A stretch of 64,000 bases of DNA. Source: Amphritea atlantica (lineage in GTDB: Bacteria > Pseudomonadota > Gammaproteobacteria > Pseudomonadales > Balneatricaceae). Shown here one piece after another: positions 29,854-38,607 of this stretch. The notes under the pieces were generated by a model. It did not search any database. It saw only the letters and a program-made list of their open reading frames with translations, and was not told where the DNA came from. The first letter of the stretch is position 1. Every line of letters starts with the position of its first letter. The translations under genes and the position numbers were made by a program. The stretch is from the NCBI GenBank assembly GCA_024397875.1, contig CP073344.1, positions 3,835,001-3,899,000 of the forward strand. Reading direction: 5' to 3'.

Positions 29854-32031
29854 ATGAGTCAACGGATACAAACGGGCGGCCTGCAGGTTGCTGAAGCTCT
29901 CTACAACTTTGTTACCCAGCAGGTACTTCCGGGCACCGGCGTGACCGAAGAGCAGTTCTGGTCAGGTCTGGACGCTATCGTGCATGATCTAGCGCCGAAA
30001 AACCGCACGTTGCTGGCAAAGCGTGATGCTATTCAGGAACAGATCGATAGCTGGCATCGCCAAAACCGTGCTGACGGCTTTGATTTTGCCGCGTATAAAT
30101 CATTCCTTCAGGAGATCGGATATCTGCTCCCCGAAGGTGAAGACTTCTCTGCCACTACCAGCAATGTTGATCCGGAAATGGCCACCATGGCGGGTCCGCA
30201 GCTGGTTGTACCGGTGATGAACGCCCGTTTCGCACTGAATGCCGCCAATGCCCGCTGGGGCAGCCTGTATGATGCCCTGTATGGCACCGATGCGATCGCT
30301 ACAACCGATGGCGCGGAGATTACCGCAGGCTACAACCCGGTGCGTGGCGCTAAGGTTATCGAATTCGCCCGCAATGTGCTCAACGAAGCTGCCCCGCTGG
30401 CGGATGCCTGCCATAAAGACTCCGTCCGCTACAGCATTACTGATGGCAAACTGACTGTCACGCTGACCAACGGCAGCGAAACCGGCCTGCAGGATCCGTC
30501 GCAGCTGATCGGCTATAACGGCGATGCAGAATCACCCAACTCAATCCTGCTGAAACATAACGGCCTGCATCTGGACGTTAAAGTCGACCGCAGCAGCCAG
30601 ATCGGTTCAACCGATGCCGCCGGTATCAGCGACATTATCGTTGAAGCGGCGCTGACAGCGATTATGGACTGCGAAGATTCAGTCGCGGCGGTGGATGCTG
30701 AAGATAAAGTCATCGCCTATAAAAACTGGCTCGGGCTGATGAAGGGCGACCTGACTGAAGAGGTGAGCAAAGGCGGCAAAACCTTCACCCGCCGCATGAA
30801 CCCTGACCGTAAATATACCGGTGTCGATGGCGCTGAAGTAAGCCTCAAGGGCCGCAGCCTGATGTTTGTCCGCAACGTGGGTCACCTGATGACCAACAAT
30901 GCCATTCTGGACAAAGAGGGGAATGAGATCCCTGAGGGTATCCTCGACGGCATGATCACCAGCCTGATCTCAATCCACGATGTCAAAGGTAACGGTCAGT
31001 TCAGCAACACCACCACCGGCTCTATGTATATCGTTAAACCGAAGATGCACGGACCGGAAGAGGTAGCCTTCGCTAACGAACTGTTCGGCCGTATCGAAGA
31101 CGCTCTGGGGCTGGAACGCTTCACCCTGAAAATGGGCATCATGGATGAAGAACGCCGTACCACCGTCAACCTGAAAGAGTGTATCCGCGCCGCCAAAGAG
31201 CGGGTGGTGTTTATCAACACCGGCTTCCTTGATCGCACCGGCGACGAGATCCACACCTCCATGGAAGCGGGCCCGATGATTCGCAAGGGCGAAATGAAAG
31301 CCGCTGCCTGGATCGGCGCTTACGAAGACTGGAACGTTGATAACGGTCTGGCCTGTGGCCTGCAGGGCCGCGCCCAGATCGGTAAGGGTATGTGGGCGAT
31401 CCCGGATCAGATGGCCAACATGCTCGACGCCAAGATCGGTCATCCGCTATCCGGTGCCAATACCGCCTGGGTACCCTCGCCAACGGCTGCCGCACTGCAC
31501 GCACTGCACTATCATAAGGTGGATGTATTCGCCCGTCAGGATGAGCTGAAGAGCCGTCCTCGCGCGAATCTGGACGACATTCTGACCGTTCCGGTTGCCA
31601 CTGATCCAAACTGGTCTGCCGAAGAGATTCAGAACGAGCTGGACAACAATGCCCAGGGTATCCTGGGTTACGTGGTTCGCTGGGTCGATCAGGGCGTGGG
31701 CTGTTCTAAAGTGCCTGACATCAATAATGTCGGCCTGATGGAAGACCGTGCAACCCTGCGGATCTCCAGCCAGCATATCGCTAACTGGCTGCACCACGGT
31801 ATCTGCTCTGAAGCGCAAGTGATGGAAACAATGCAGCGGATGGCTGCGGTGGTTGACCAGCAGAATGCTGGCGATCCCCTGTACCGTCCGATGGCGCCCG
31901 ACTTCGACGACAGTGTCGCCTTCCAGGCAGCTCTGGAACTGGTGATTCAGGGACGCGTTCAGCCAAACGGCTATACCGAACCGGTTCTGCATCGCCGCCG
32001 CCTTGAAGCCAAGGCTAAATTTGCCAGTTAA
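29854..32031 (+). CDS. glcB: Malate synthase G
   Basis: Condenses glyoxylate with acetyl-CoA to malate. 725 residues, the length of the G isoform. The TIM-barrel core contains [18 protein letters not shown] and [18 protein letters not shown], with the Mg-binding Glu/Asp and the catalytic Asp near the C-terminus in the MADPDFDD-like segment ([17 protein letters not shown]). It serves growth on acetate, glycolate or fatty acids. No isocitrate lyase or glycolate oxidase gene is next to it. Its terminator is split by an insertion sequence. Confidence 0.97.
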   Translation: MSQRIQTGGLQVAEALYNFVTQQVLPGTGVTEEQFWSGLDAIVHDLAPKNRTLLAKRDAIQEQIDSWHRQNRADGFDFAAYKSFLQEIGYLLPEGEDFSATTSNVDPEMATMAGPQLVVPVMNARFALNAANARWGSLYDALYGTDAIATTDGAEITAGYNPVRGAKVIEFARNVLNEAAPLADACHKDSVRYSITDGKLTVTLTNGSETGLQDPSQLIGYNGDAESPNSILLKHNGLHLDVKVDRSSQIGSTDAAGISDIIVEAALTAIMDCEDSVAAVDAEDKVIAYKNWLGLMKGDLTEEVSKGGKTFTRRMNPDRKYTGVDGAEVSLKGRSLMFVRNVGHLMTNNAILDKEGNEIPEGILDGMITSLISIHDVKGNGQFSNTTTGSMYIVKPKMHGPEEVAFANELFGRIEDALGLERFTLKMGIMDEERRTTVNLKECIRAAKERVVFINTGFLDRTGDEIHTSMEAGPMIRKGEMKAAAWIGAYEDWNVDNGLACGLQGRAQIGKGMWAIPDQMANMLDAKIGHPLSGANTAWVPSPTAAALHALHYHKVDVFARQDELKSRPRANLDDILTVPVATDPNWSAEEIQNELDNNAQGILGYVVRWVDQGVGCSKVPDINNVGLMEDRATLRISSQHIANWLHHGICSEAQVMETMQRMAAVVDQQNAGDPLYRPMAPDFDDSVAFQAALELVIQGRVQPNGYTEPVLHRRRLEAKAKFAS

Positions 32032-32043
32032 GCTTTAAGCCTT

Positions 32044-32068
32044 AAAAAAACCGCGCCCGGCGCGGTTT
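32044..32068. terminator. glcB terminator hairpin, T-run interrupted by an IS
   Basis: AAACCGCG-CCCGG-CGCGGTTT stem with seven A on its left. The T-tract stops after three T where the IS begins, and a TTTTTG run reappears just after the IS right end (about 33387). Joining the flanks would restore a normal bidirectional terminator for glcB and the convergent PfpI gene. Confidence 0.75.
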
Positions 32069-32071
32069 AAT

Positions 32072-32140
32072 GAGATGGTTCCCCTCGCTTTTAACCAGCT
32101 ATGCTGGAAAGGCGACGAAACCAACAAGGAGAACCATCTC
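32072..32140 (+). promoter_or_regulatory. Leader hairpin of the IS transposase gene
   Basis: GAGATGGTTC (32072-32081) is the exact complement of GAACCATCTC (32131-32140), which lies directly in front of the start codon. A nested CCAGC-TAT-GCTGG hairpin lies between them. In a read-through transcript this fold would pair the bases between the AAGGAG site and the ATG and could limit translation. Confidence 0.6.
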
Positions 32141-33157
32141 ATGTCTATCAAAGTCCTTGGAATCGATTTAGGCAAGTCTTCTTTTCATTTAATTGGTCGT
32201 GATTCTCACGATAAGCAAGTCTGCAAAAAGAAACTCTCTCGTCATCAGCTCATTACTTTTATAGCACAACTACCGCCATGCATTATTGCGTTTGAAGCAT
32301 GCGGTGGCGCGCACTGGTTAGGCCGTCTCTGCATGAGTTATGGTCACGACGTCCGATTAATCCCGCCTCAATATGTTAAACCTTTTGTTAAAGGTAATAA
32401 AAACGACTTCATTGATGCGCAAGCGATTACTGAGGCGGCAGGTCGTCCGGATATGCGGTTTGTCGCAGTGAAGTCAGTTGACGCACAAAGTCAGGTAGTC
32501 GTACATCGAGTACGTGAAGGCTTCGTAGCGGAGCGCACAGCTTGTATGTCACGTATTGGCGCGCTGTTATTGGAATTCGGTTTATCCCTTCCACGTGGTC
32601 ACTCAGCGATGAAAAAGCTGTTTTCATGGCTAAGCACACAAAAAGTTACACTATGCCCAGCCATCATAGGTGAGCTTCAAGTGATGCATGATCACTACCG
32701 CTACTTAAATGAGCAAATAGCCGAACAAGATATAAAAATCGTTAGGCAGGTTAAGCAAAGCAGTCGTTGCCAGCTACTAAAAACCGTTCCTGGTATTGGT
32801 GATATGACTGCAAGCCAATTAGCAGCAGAAGTGGGCAATGCTCATCAGTTTAAAAGCGGTCGAGAAATGGCTGCTTGGTTAGGGTTGGTGCCGCGGCAAT
32901 ATTCGACAGGAGGGAGGTCGAAGTTATTAGGTATTAGTAAGCGTGGAAATAAACGCCTTAGATGCTTATTAGTGCACGGAGCCAGAGCGATCCTATCACG
33001 ATTGGATAACTATCGGGGGCCGATGTATGACTGGCTAAGAAAGCTGAGAGCAAGTAAATCATTTAATACGGTCTGTATTGCTCTGGCAAACAAGCTGTCA
33101 CGAATAGCGTATGCTGTTTTAAGCAAGAATGAGCCTTACCAGTCACAGCAGGTTTAA
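32141..33157 (+). CDS. IS110-family (IS1111 group) DEDD transposase
   Basis: 338 residues, full length. The N-terminal RuvC-like domain has Asp9 (GIDLGKSS), Glu52 (FEACGGAHW), Asp89 and Asp92 (NDFIDAQ). The C-terminal Transposase_20 domain (about 210-300) contains TVPGIGDMTASQLAAEVG and the serine-bearing YSTGGRSKLLGISKRGNKRLR, where the nucleophilic Ser of this family sits. The ATG at 32141 is preceded by AAGGAG. Enzymes of this family use an element-encoded guide RNA. Confidence 0.95.
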   Translation: MSIKVLGIDLGKSSFHLIGRDSHDKQVCKKKLSRHQLITFIAQLPPCIIAFEACGGAHWLGRLCMSYGHDVRLIPPQYVKPFVKGNKNDFIDAQAITEAAGRPDMRFVAVKSVDAQSQVVVHRVREGFVAERTACMSRIGALLLEFGLSLPRGHSAMKKLFSWLSTQKVTLCPAIIGELQVMHDHYRYLNEQIAEQDIKIVRQVKQSSRCQLLKTVPGIGDMTASQLAAEVGNAHQFKSGREMAAWLGLVPRQYSTGGRSKLLGISKRGNKRLRCLLVHGARAILSRLDNYRGPMYDWLRKLRASKSFNTVCIALANKLSRIAYAVLSKNEPYQSQQV

Positions 33158-33370
33158 TCAGGTTTGCAATAACAGAGCGTGATGATGAAAAGGGTTGACC
33201 GTCCGGGTAGTAAACCTGTCACAAAAAACAGCTGTTATAAGCTGTCGGTTTTTTAAGGGCTATCTGGCGCGGATGCTCATCGTGGAGCAGGAATGAAACA
33301 TTCCTAATTAAAGACTCCGAATACATTAGCGCAAAACCACCTCATGATCACAAATCTGTGTTGCAATCAT
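33158..33370 (+). ncRNA. Non-coding right end of the IS, candidate guide (bridge/seek) RNA region
   Basis: 213 nt between the transposase stop and the right inverted repeat with no gene. IS1111-group elements are known to encode their guide RNA downstream of the transposase. Several foldable stretches are visible, including CCTCATGAT (33340-33348) pairing with ATCATGAGG (33366-33374). The RNA boundaries and guide loops cannot be fixed by eye. Confidence 0.45.
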
Positions 33371-33395
33371 GAGGGGAACCATACATTTTTGTGCC

Positions 33396-34013
33396 TCAAG
33401 CAGGGCCCTGCTGAGCGCTCAGATAGGGAGCAACATTCGCCATCATCCGCTCGACGTAGCTGTCTTTCTCGCCCACCGGCGCAACATAATGCATCGTCTC
33501 CTGTGCCACCGTGACGCCTTCTAGTCGGGCCAGTACCCAGCAGGCCAGATACTGCGATGCCAGACAACCACCGGCACTGGCGACATTATCCCGGGCGAAA
33601 AAGGCCTGATTCAGAACCTCAACACCGGCTTCCCGCACCCAGGGTGCCGTGGTCAAATCGGTGCAGGCGGGCACACCATTGAGCAGTCCCAACTGCGCCA
33701 GCAACAATGCACCGGAGCACTGCGCACCGATTAACTGCCGCTGCGGGTCTAACTGAAGCTGCGACATAATGGTGTCATCGGCCACCACCGCACGGGTTTT
33801 CATACCGCTGCCAATCAGTACGACATCGGCATTGTTCGCCTCGCTAAGCGGGATATGGCGCTCTAAGACCAGCCCATTCATCGACTCGACCCGCGCCGTG
33901 GGACTGGCGATGGATACCCGCCAGTCCGATCGTTTTACCCGATTCAGAAGCCCCAGAGCGATCAGGGAATCCAGCTCATTGAAGCCATCAAAGGTCAGAA
34001 TAGCAATATGCAT
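33396..34013 (-). CDS. DJ-1/PfpI-family protein
   Basis: 205 residues, a single flavodoxin-like domain. Cys99 in GAQCSGALLLAQ sits in the nucleophile elbow and Glu13 (FDGFNELD) is the usual partner. Members act as glyoxalases, amidases or isonitrile hydratases, and no activity can be assigned. It diverges from a MocR-type regulator with likely operators between, so it is probably the target gene. Its 3' side originally faced the glcB terminator. Confidence 0.85.
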   Translation of the reverse strand: MHIAILTFDGFNELDSLIALGLLNRVKRSDWRVSIASPTARVESMNGLVLERHIPLSEANNADVVLIGSGMKTRAVVADDTIMSQLQLDPQRQLIGAQCSGALLLAQLGLLNGVPACTDLTTAPWVREAGVEVLNQAFFARDNVASAGGCLASQYLACWVLARLEGVTVAQETMHYVAPVGEKDSYVERMMANVAPYLSAQQGPA

Positions 34014-34091
34014 CGTGCCACCTTATGCAATCATAAAATCTTAAAAAATAACTGCACCCATGGCTGAGAAGACACCCATCAGGTCAGTTGC

Positions 34092-34140
34092 TTAGTCCCA
34101 TTGTATGGACTAAATTCATGACAATAAAAAAATTGTCATG
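34092..34140. promoter_or_regulatory. Two palindromes in the divergent PfpI/MocR promoter region
   Basis: TTAGTCC-N8-GGACTAA (34092-34113) and CATGACAAT-A6-ATTGTCATG (34117-34140), both perfect and 3 bp apart. A 6-bp A-tract lies in the second. Probable binding sites for the adjacent regulator. Confidence 0.6.
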
Positions 34141-34153
34141 GATACATCTGAAG

Positions 34154-35488
34154 ATGCCCCGCGCACGTTATAAACATCTGGTGGATAAGTTTGCCCACGA
34201 AATTCGTTCAGGCACCCTGCCTCCGGGAACTCAGTTGCCGACACACCGGCAGCTCGCGATGCGGGAAGGACTGGCGCTGGTCACCGCAACCCGGGTGTAT
34301 GCAGAGCTGGAACGGATGGGGCTGGTCAGCGGCGAAACCGGCCGCGGAACCTTTGTCAGAGAAACCGCTGTGCCGCTGGGCCACGGTATCGATCAGCCCC
34401 CGGCGACAGAGGGGATGATCGATCTCAACTTCAACTCTCCTTCCCTGCCGGGTCAGACTGAGATGCTGCGCAAAGCCCTGCGACAGATAGCAGTATCCGG
34501 CGATCTTGAAGCTCTGCTGCATTATCAGCCTCATGGGGGACGCAAGCATGAACGATCCGTGATTGCCCGCCACCTAGAAGCCCGGGGGCTGAGCGTCGAT
34601 GCCGACAATGTACTGATCGTCAGCGGGGCGCAGCAGGGTCTGGCGGCCTCGGTGATGTCGCTGCTCAATCCAGGAGATGTGGTTGCCGTGGATGCGCTGA
34701 CCTATTCCGGCTTCAAAGCACTGGCAGAGGTACATCGACTGGAACTGGTGCCGGTTGCCATTCAGGATGAGGGTCCCGACCTGCAGGCACTGGAACAACT
34801 GTGCCGCACCCGACGGATTAAAGCGGTTTACACCATGCCCACACTACACAACCCGCTGGGATGGGTTATGGATGCAGGACAGCGGCAGCAGCTGGTCGCA
34901 ATCGCCCGTCGGCACAACCTGCTGATCATTGAAGATGCAGCCTATGCCTTTCTGGCCGAAAATCCCCCGCCCCCCTTAATCACCCTGGCCCCCGAACTGA
35001 CGGTCTATGTGTCCGGACTGTCCAAAAGTGTTGCCACCGGCTTGCGCATCGGTTTTATCGTTGCACCCGATCGCTGGGTGCCACTGATCGAGCGCACCAT
35101 CCGCGCTACCACCTGGAACACGCCGGGCCTGATGACCGCCATCGCCTGTGGCTGGATTGAGGATGGCACCGTAGCCCGCCTGGAAACGGAGAAACGCAGG
35201 GATGCCCGGGCCCGTCAGACGATAGCCAGAGAGGTACTCGCCGGACTGGATTACGTCGCTCACCCGGCATCCTACTTTCTCTGGCTGCGCCTTCCCGAGG
35301 AGGCCCGGGCCGATCAGGTTGTCATGACACTGATCAAAGCCAATATCTCGGTGTCCACCGCCGAACCTTTCTGCATCGCTGGGCATACCCCGCACGCCAT
35401 CCGGCTGGCACTGGGATCGGTCGATCTGAACACCCTGCAAGCCGCCTTAACCCAGGTCCGCGAGGTGGTCGGGCACTATCTGTATTAA
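34154..35488 (+). CDS. MocR-type GntR/aminotransferase transcriptional regulator
   Basis: 444 residues from MPRARYKHLVDKF. The N-terminal GntR winged helix-turn-helix (about 1-70, GTQLPTHRQLAMREGLALVTATRVYAE) is fused to a fold type I aminotransferase domain, with PLP Lys at about 291 (SGLSKSVATG). MocR proteins bind PLP and usually control a divergent gene, here the PfpI protein. Starts at 34118 (ATG) and 34088 (TTG) are also open, but both would place codons inside the palindromes, so the ATG at 34154 is preferred with moderate certainty. Confidence 0.88.
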   Translation: MPRARYKHLVDKFAHEIRSGTLPPGTQLPTHRQLAMREGLALVTATRVYAELERMGLVSGETGRGTFVRETAVPLGHGIDQPPATEGMIDLNFNSPSLPGQTEMLRKALRQIAVSGDLEALLHYQPHGGRKHERSVIARHLEARGLSVDADNVLIVSGAQQGLAASVMSLLNPGDVVAVDALTYSGFKALAEVHRLELVPVAIQDEGPDLQALEQLCRTRRIKAVYTMPTLHNPLGWVMDAGQRQQLVAIARRHNLLIIEDAAYAFLAENPPPPLITLAPELTVYVSGLSKSVATGLRIGFIVAPDRWVPLIERTIRATTWNTPGLMTAIACGWIEDGTVARLETEKRRDARARQTIAREVLAGLDYVAHPASYFLWLRLPEEARADQVVMTLIKANISVSTAEPFCIAGHTPHAIRLALGSVDLNTLQAALTQVREVVGHYLY

Positions 35489-35533
35489 CGCTTTTCCGTT
35501 GGCCTCCGCGGGGCGAAAGATTACACTGGCACT

Positions 35534-36364
35534 ATGACACAAGCACTGATCGACTTTATCCACAGCCACCCCCGGCTGTTTATCCTCACCGGCGCCGGCT
35601 GCAGCACCGCATCCGGCATTCCCGATTACCGGGATCATAATGGCCAGTGGAAACGCCAGCCGCCGGTGCAACATCGCGACTTTATCACCCGCCTCGCCAC
35701 CCGCCAGCGTTTCTGGGCCCGCAGCCTGATCGGCTGGCCGCTGATGGCCAATGCCCGGCCCAACGACGTGCATACAAGCCTGCAGCGATTAGAAGAGAAA
35801 GGCTATTGCCAGCAACTGGTGACTCAGAATGTCGACCGGCTACATCAGCTGGCCGGTCAGCAACGGGTGATCGATCTCCATGGCCGCTCAGATCAGGTGA
35901 TCTGCATGGATTGCCATGCGCTGCATGCGCGCAACAGCATTCATCAACAGATGGCCGATGAAAATCCCGCTTTCGCTCACTACACGGCCACGGCGGCGCC
36001 GGACGGTGATGCCGATCTGGAGGGCATCGACTTCAGCCGCTTCAGGGTGACAGACTGTCCCGCCTGTGGCGGCATGCTGAAGCCAAATGTGGTTTTCTTC
36101 GGCGATAATGTCCCCAAAGAGCGGGTCTTCAGCGCCCTGGACAGTCTCCGGCAAGCGGATGCGCTGCTGGTGGTCGGCTCCTCACTGATGGTGTACTCCG
36201 GTTTCCGCTTCTGCAAACAGGCAGCACAACTGAATATCCCTATTGCGGCGATTACCCGCGGCAAAACCCGGGCCGATGAACTCCTCAGCCTGAAACTGGA
36301 TGGCGATATCAGCGCCTTTCTGCAGCCCGGCGCTCGCGCACTGCCCCCTTTAACCGCTGAGTAA
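35534..36364 (+). CDS. Sir2-family NAD-dependent protein deacylase
   Basis: 276 residues. GAGCSTASGIPDYRDHNG binds NAD, TQNVDRLHQLAG and His116 (DLHGR) form the catalytic site, and Cys124/Cys127 with Cys175/Cys178 bind zinc. The features resemble class II sirtuins (SIRT4-like) rather than E. coli CobB. The long loop between the Cys pairs is unusual in length. It follows the MocR gene by 45 nt on the same strand. Confidence 0.9.
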   Translation: MTQALIDFIHSHPRLFILTGAGCSTASGIPDYRDHNGQWKRQPPVQHRDFITRLATRQRFWARSLIGWPLMANARPNDVHTSLQRLEEKGYCQQLVTQNVDRLHQLAGQQRVIDLHGRSDQVICMDCHALHARNSIHQQMADENPAFAHYTATAAPDGDADLEGIDFSRFRVTDCPACGGMLKPNVVFFGDNVPKERVFSALDSLRQADALLVVGSSLMVYSGFRFCKQAAQLNIPIAAITRGKTRADELLSLKLDGDISAFLQPGARALPPLTAE

Positions 36365-36453
36365 AGCTCACCGGCCACGATCACTTCAGGGCAGCGATAA
36401 ACATCCATATAAGGTATACTGAGCGCCAATTAAATTCTTATCCCGAGTACACT

Positions 36454-37836
36454 GTGTCTGATACCTCTTTCGCCTCCCTGAACCTTCCTCCCGCTATGCT
36501 CAGCAACCTCGCTGACCTTGGCTACAACGAGATGACGCCGATCCAGGCGGGCAGCCTGCCCCATGCCCTGGATGGCAAAGACCTGATCGCCAAGGCCAAA
36601 ACCGGCAGCGGTAAAACCGCCGCCTTTGCCATCGGTTTGCTGCTGCAAATAAATCAGCGGGATTTCGGTACTCAGGCACTGGTGCTCTGCCCCACCCGTG
36701 AACTCAGCACCCAGGTTGCCAATGAGATCCGCCGTCTGGCGCGGTTTAAAGACAATATAAAACTGGTGATTCTCTGTGGCGGCCAGTCCGTCGGGCCGCA
36801 GATCGGCTCACTGGAACACGGTGCCCACATCGTAGTGGGGACTCCCGGCCGGATTCAGGACCTGATCCGCAAAGGCAAACTGAATCTGTCCCGCTGCAGC
36901 ACCGTGGTACTCGATGAGGCGGACCGGATGCTGGATATGGGCTTTTACGAGCAGATCGAAGGCGTCATCAGCAATACCCCGAAACAGCGTCAGACACTGC
37001 TGTTTTCTGCCACCTACCCGGAGGGCATCAAAAAGCTCAGCGCCGATCTGCAGGTTGATCCTGTCGAGGTCACCGTAGAAGCGGTGCACAGCACCGGACA
37101 GATCGAACAGTCCTTCTACGCCCTGGAGCAGACCAAAAAACCGGACGCGCTGGCACGCATACTCAGCCATTTCAGCCCGGAATCCACGGTGATCTTCTGC
37201 AACACTAAAGATCAGTGCCGCGAGGTGTCAGACTACCTGCGTAACCTGGGCTATTTTGCCGCCGCCCTGCACGGGGATCTGGAACAGCGCGACCGTGATC
37301 AGGTGCTGGTGCAGTTTGCCAACCGCAGCAACACCATCCTGATCGCCACCGATGTCGCCGCCCGCGGCCTGGATATCAGCGATCTGTCGATGGTCATTAA
37401 TTACGACCTGCCCCGTGATCCGGAAATCTACGTCCACCGTATCGGTCGTACCGGCCGCGCGGGCAAAGAGGGCACCGCGATCAGTCTCTACCGCGATTCT
37501 GAAGCCTATAAACTGGAAACCATCAGCGAATACCTGTCGCAGACCCTGCAGACCCATTCCCTCAGCAGCCTGAAAAAAACCAGCTCGGGTGAACCGGTTA
37601 AACCGGTAATGCGAACTCTCTGCATCGCCGGTGGTCGAAAGGATAAGATACGTCCCGGCGACATCCTCGGCGCTCTGACCGGTGAAGCCGGTATTGACGG
37701 CAGCGCCGTGGGCAAAATAGACATCTATGACTATGCGGCCTATGTGGCGGTAAAGCGGGAAGAAGCCCGTAAAGCCCACAGCCGCTTAGTCGACGGCAAG
37801 ATCAAAGGCCGTCGCTTTAAAGTCAGAATGTTGTAA
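36454..37836 (+). CDS. dbpA: ATP-dependent RNA helicase DbpA
   Basis: DEAD-box helicase that acts in 50S ribosome assembly. 460 residues. Q motif, Walker [20 protein letters not shown] in [14 protein letters not shown] and [10 protein letters not shown] are all present. The C-terminal DbpA RNA-binding domain (about 385-460, [23 protein letters not shown]) recognises hairpin 92 of 23S rRNA. Translation starts at GTG. Confidence 0.96.
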   Translation: MSDTSFASLNLPPAMLSNLADLGYNEMTPIQAGSLPHALDGKDLIAKAKTGSGKTAAFAIGLLLQINQRDFGTQALVLCPTRELSTQVANEIRRLARFKDNIKLVILCGGQSVGPQIGSLEHGAHIVVGTPGRIQDLIRKGKLNLSRCSTVVLDEADRMLDMGFYEQIEGVISNTPKQRQTLLFSATYPEGIKKLSADLQVDPVEVTVEAVHSTGQIEQSFYALEQTKKPDALARILSHFSPESTVIFCNTKDQCREVSDYLRNLGYFAAALHGDLEQRDRDQVLVQFANRSNTILIATDVAARGLDISDLSMVINYDLPRDPEIYVHRIGRTGRAGKEGTAISLYRDSEAYKLETISEYLSQTLQTHSLSSLKKTSSGEPVKPVMRTLCIAGGRKDKIRPGDILGALTGEAGIDGSAVGKIDIYDYAAYVAVKREEARKAHSRLVDGKIKGRRFKVRML

Positions 37837-37870
37837 AAAAGTTTTACTGTGTGAGCAAAGGTATTTTAAT

Positions 37871-38149
37871 ATGGCTGTAGCATCGGCCCGGCATATTCTG
37901 GTAAAGACCAAGGCTGAAGCCGAAAAGCTGAAGCAACAACTGGAGAAAGGGGAGGACTTTGGCCGTCTGGCAAAACGACACTCTCTGTGTAACTCTGCCA
38001 AACGGGGTGGTGATCTCGGCGAATTCCGGCCCGGCACCATGGTAAAAGCGTTCGACGACGTGGTTTTCCGCAAGAAAGTACTGGAGATCCACGGACCGGT
38101 GAAAACGAAGTTTGGTTTTCATCTTATTCAGACCCTCTATCGCACCTAG
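37871..38149 (+). CDS. ppiC: Peptidyl-prolyl cis-trans isomerase C (parvulin)
   Basis: 92 residues, a lone parvulin domain ([50 protein letters not shown]). No signal peptide, so cytoplasmic as for E. coli PpiC. It starts 34 nt after dbpA. Confidence 0.95.
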   Translation: MAVASARHILVKTKAEAEKLKQQLEKGEDFGRLAKRHSLCNSAKRGGDLGEFRPGTMVKAFDDVVFRKKVLEIHGPVKTKFGFHLIQTLYRT

Positions 38150-38194
38150 GCCCAGTGCCGCGATAAAAGTCGCCAACTTAAGGAGGTGGTTCCT

Positions 38195-38380
38195 ATGAAA
38201 CCGGCCAAGAAACAACACCCCAAGTTTATTGAAGCGATGCAGAAACTCTCTGCCATGAATGAAGATGAACGCCTCTCCGACGAGAACAAAGAACTGTTTG
38301 ATCAGGCCATCGCCTACGCGCCGCTGGAAGCGCAGCCGGCGTTGATGGCTATTCAGCGGAAATATGAGGAGCTTCATTAG
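38195..38380 (+). CDS. Small conserved-looking protein of unknown function
   Basis: 61 residues from MKPAKKQHPKFIEAMQKL. A near-perfect AAGGAGG lies 8 nt before the ATG at 38195. Predicted mainly helical and acidic after a basic N-terminus; no motif recognised. It follows ppiC by 45 nt and is followed by a CTAG hairpin module and a terminator, so it is the last gene of the dbpA-ppiC group. Confidence 0.75.
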   Translation: MKPAKKQHPKFIEAMQKLSAMNEDERLSDENKELFDQAIAYAPLEAQPALMAIQRKYEELH

Positions 38381-38382
38381 GG

Positions 38383-38441
38383 GCTAAGAAGTGGCTAGAC
38401 GTCGCTTCGCGACTTGCTAGTGGTTAGTTGCTAGAAAAAGC
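38383..38441 (+). repeat. CTAG mini-hairpin module R1
   Basis: CTAGAC, the palindrome GTCGCTTCGCGAC (38401-38413), TTGCTAG, then CTAGAAAAAGC (38431-38441). It lies between the stop of the small gene and its terminator. Same family as modules at 40539, 42269, 43269, 49520 and 50877. Confidence 0.85.
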
Positions 38442-38458
38442 TTAAAGATCAAAAGATT

Positions 38459-38487
38459 AAAGAGAGCCGGGAGGCTCTCTTTTTTTG
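38459..38487 (+). terminator. Rho-independent terminator after module R1
   Basis: AGAGAGCC-GGGA-GGCTCTCT with flanking A and a T-run to 38486. Confidence 0.92.
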
Positions 38488-38607
38488 AGGCCGCCGCTGG
38501 TGAATCAAGGTTCATTTCAGGCTTTAACTCAAAGAAATAACACGTTTCTATTAATCTATCTCCCTTAATAACTAAATTCGAACACATCGAAGAATTCTAA
38601 GAGCTTT

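Larger units (their letters stand above)
32068..33385 (+). mobile_element. IS1111-type (IS110 family) insertion sequence
   Basis: About 1.3 kb. Perfect 12-bp inverted repeats lie slightly inside the ends (ATGGTTCCCCTC at 32075-32086 and GAGGGGAACCAT at 33371-33382), the arrangement typical of the IS1111 subgroup. It contains one DEDD transposase gene and a 213-bp non-coding right end. No target duplication is visible, as expected for this family. The element is clearly more AT-rich than its neighbours, and the gene is intact, so it is probably recent. Exact outer ends are uncertain by a few bases. Confidence 0.88.
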
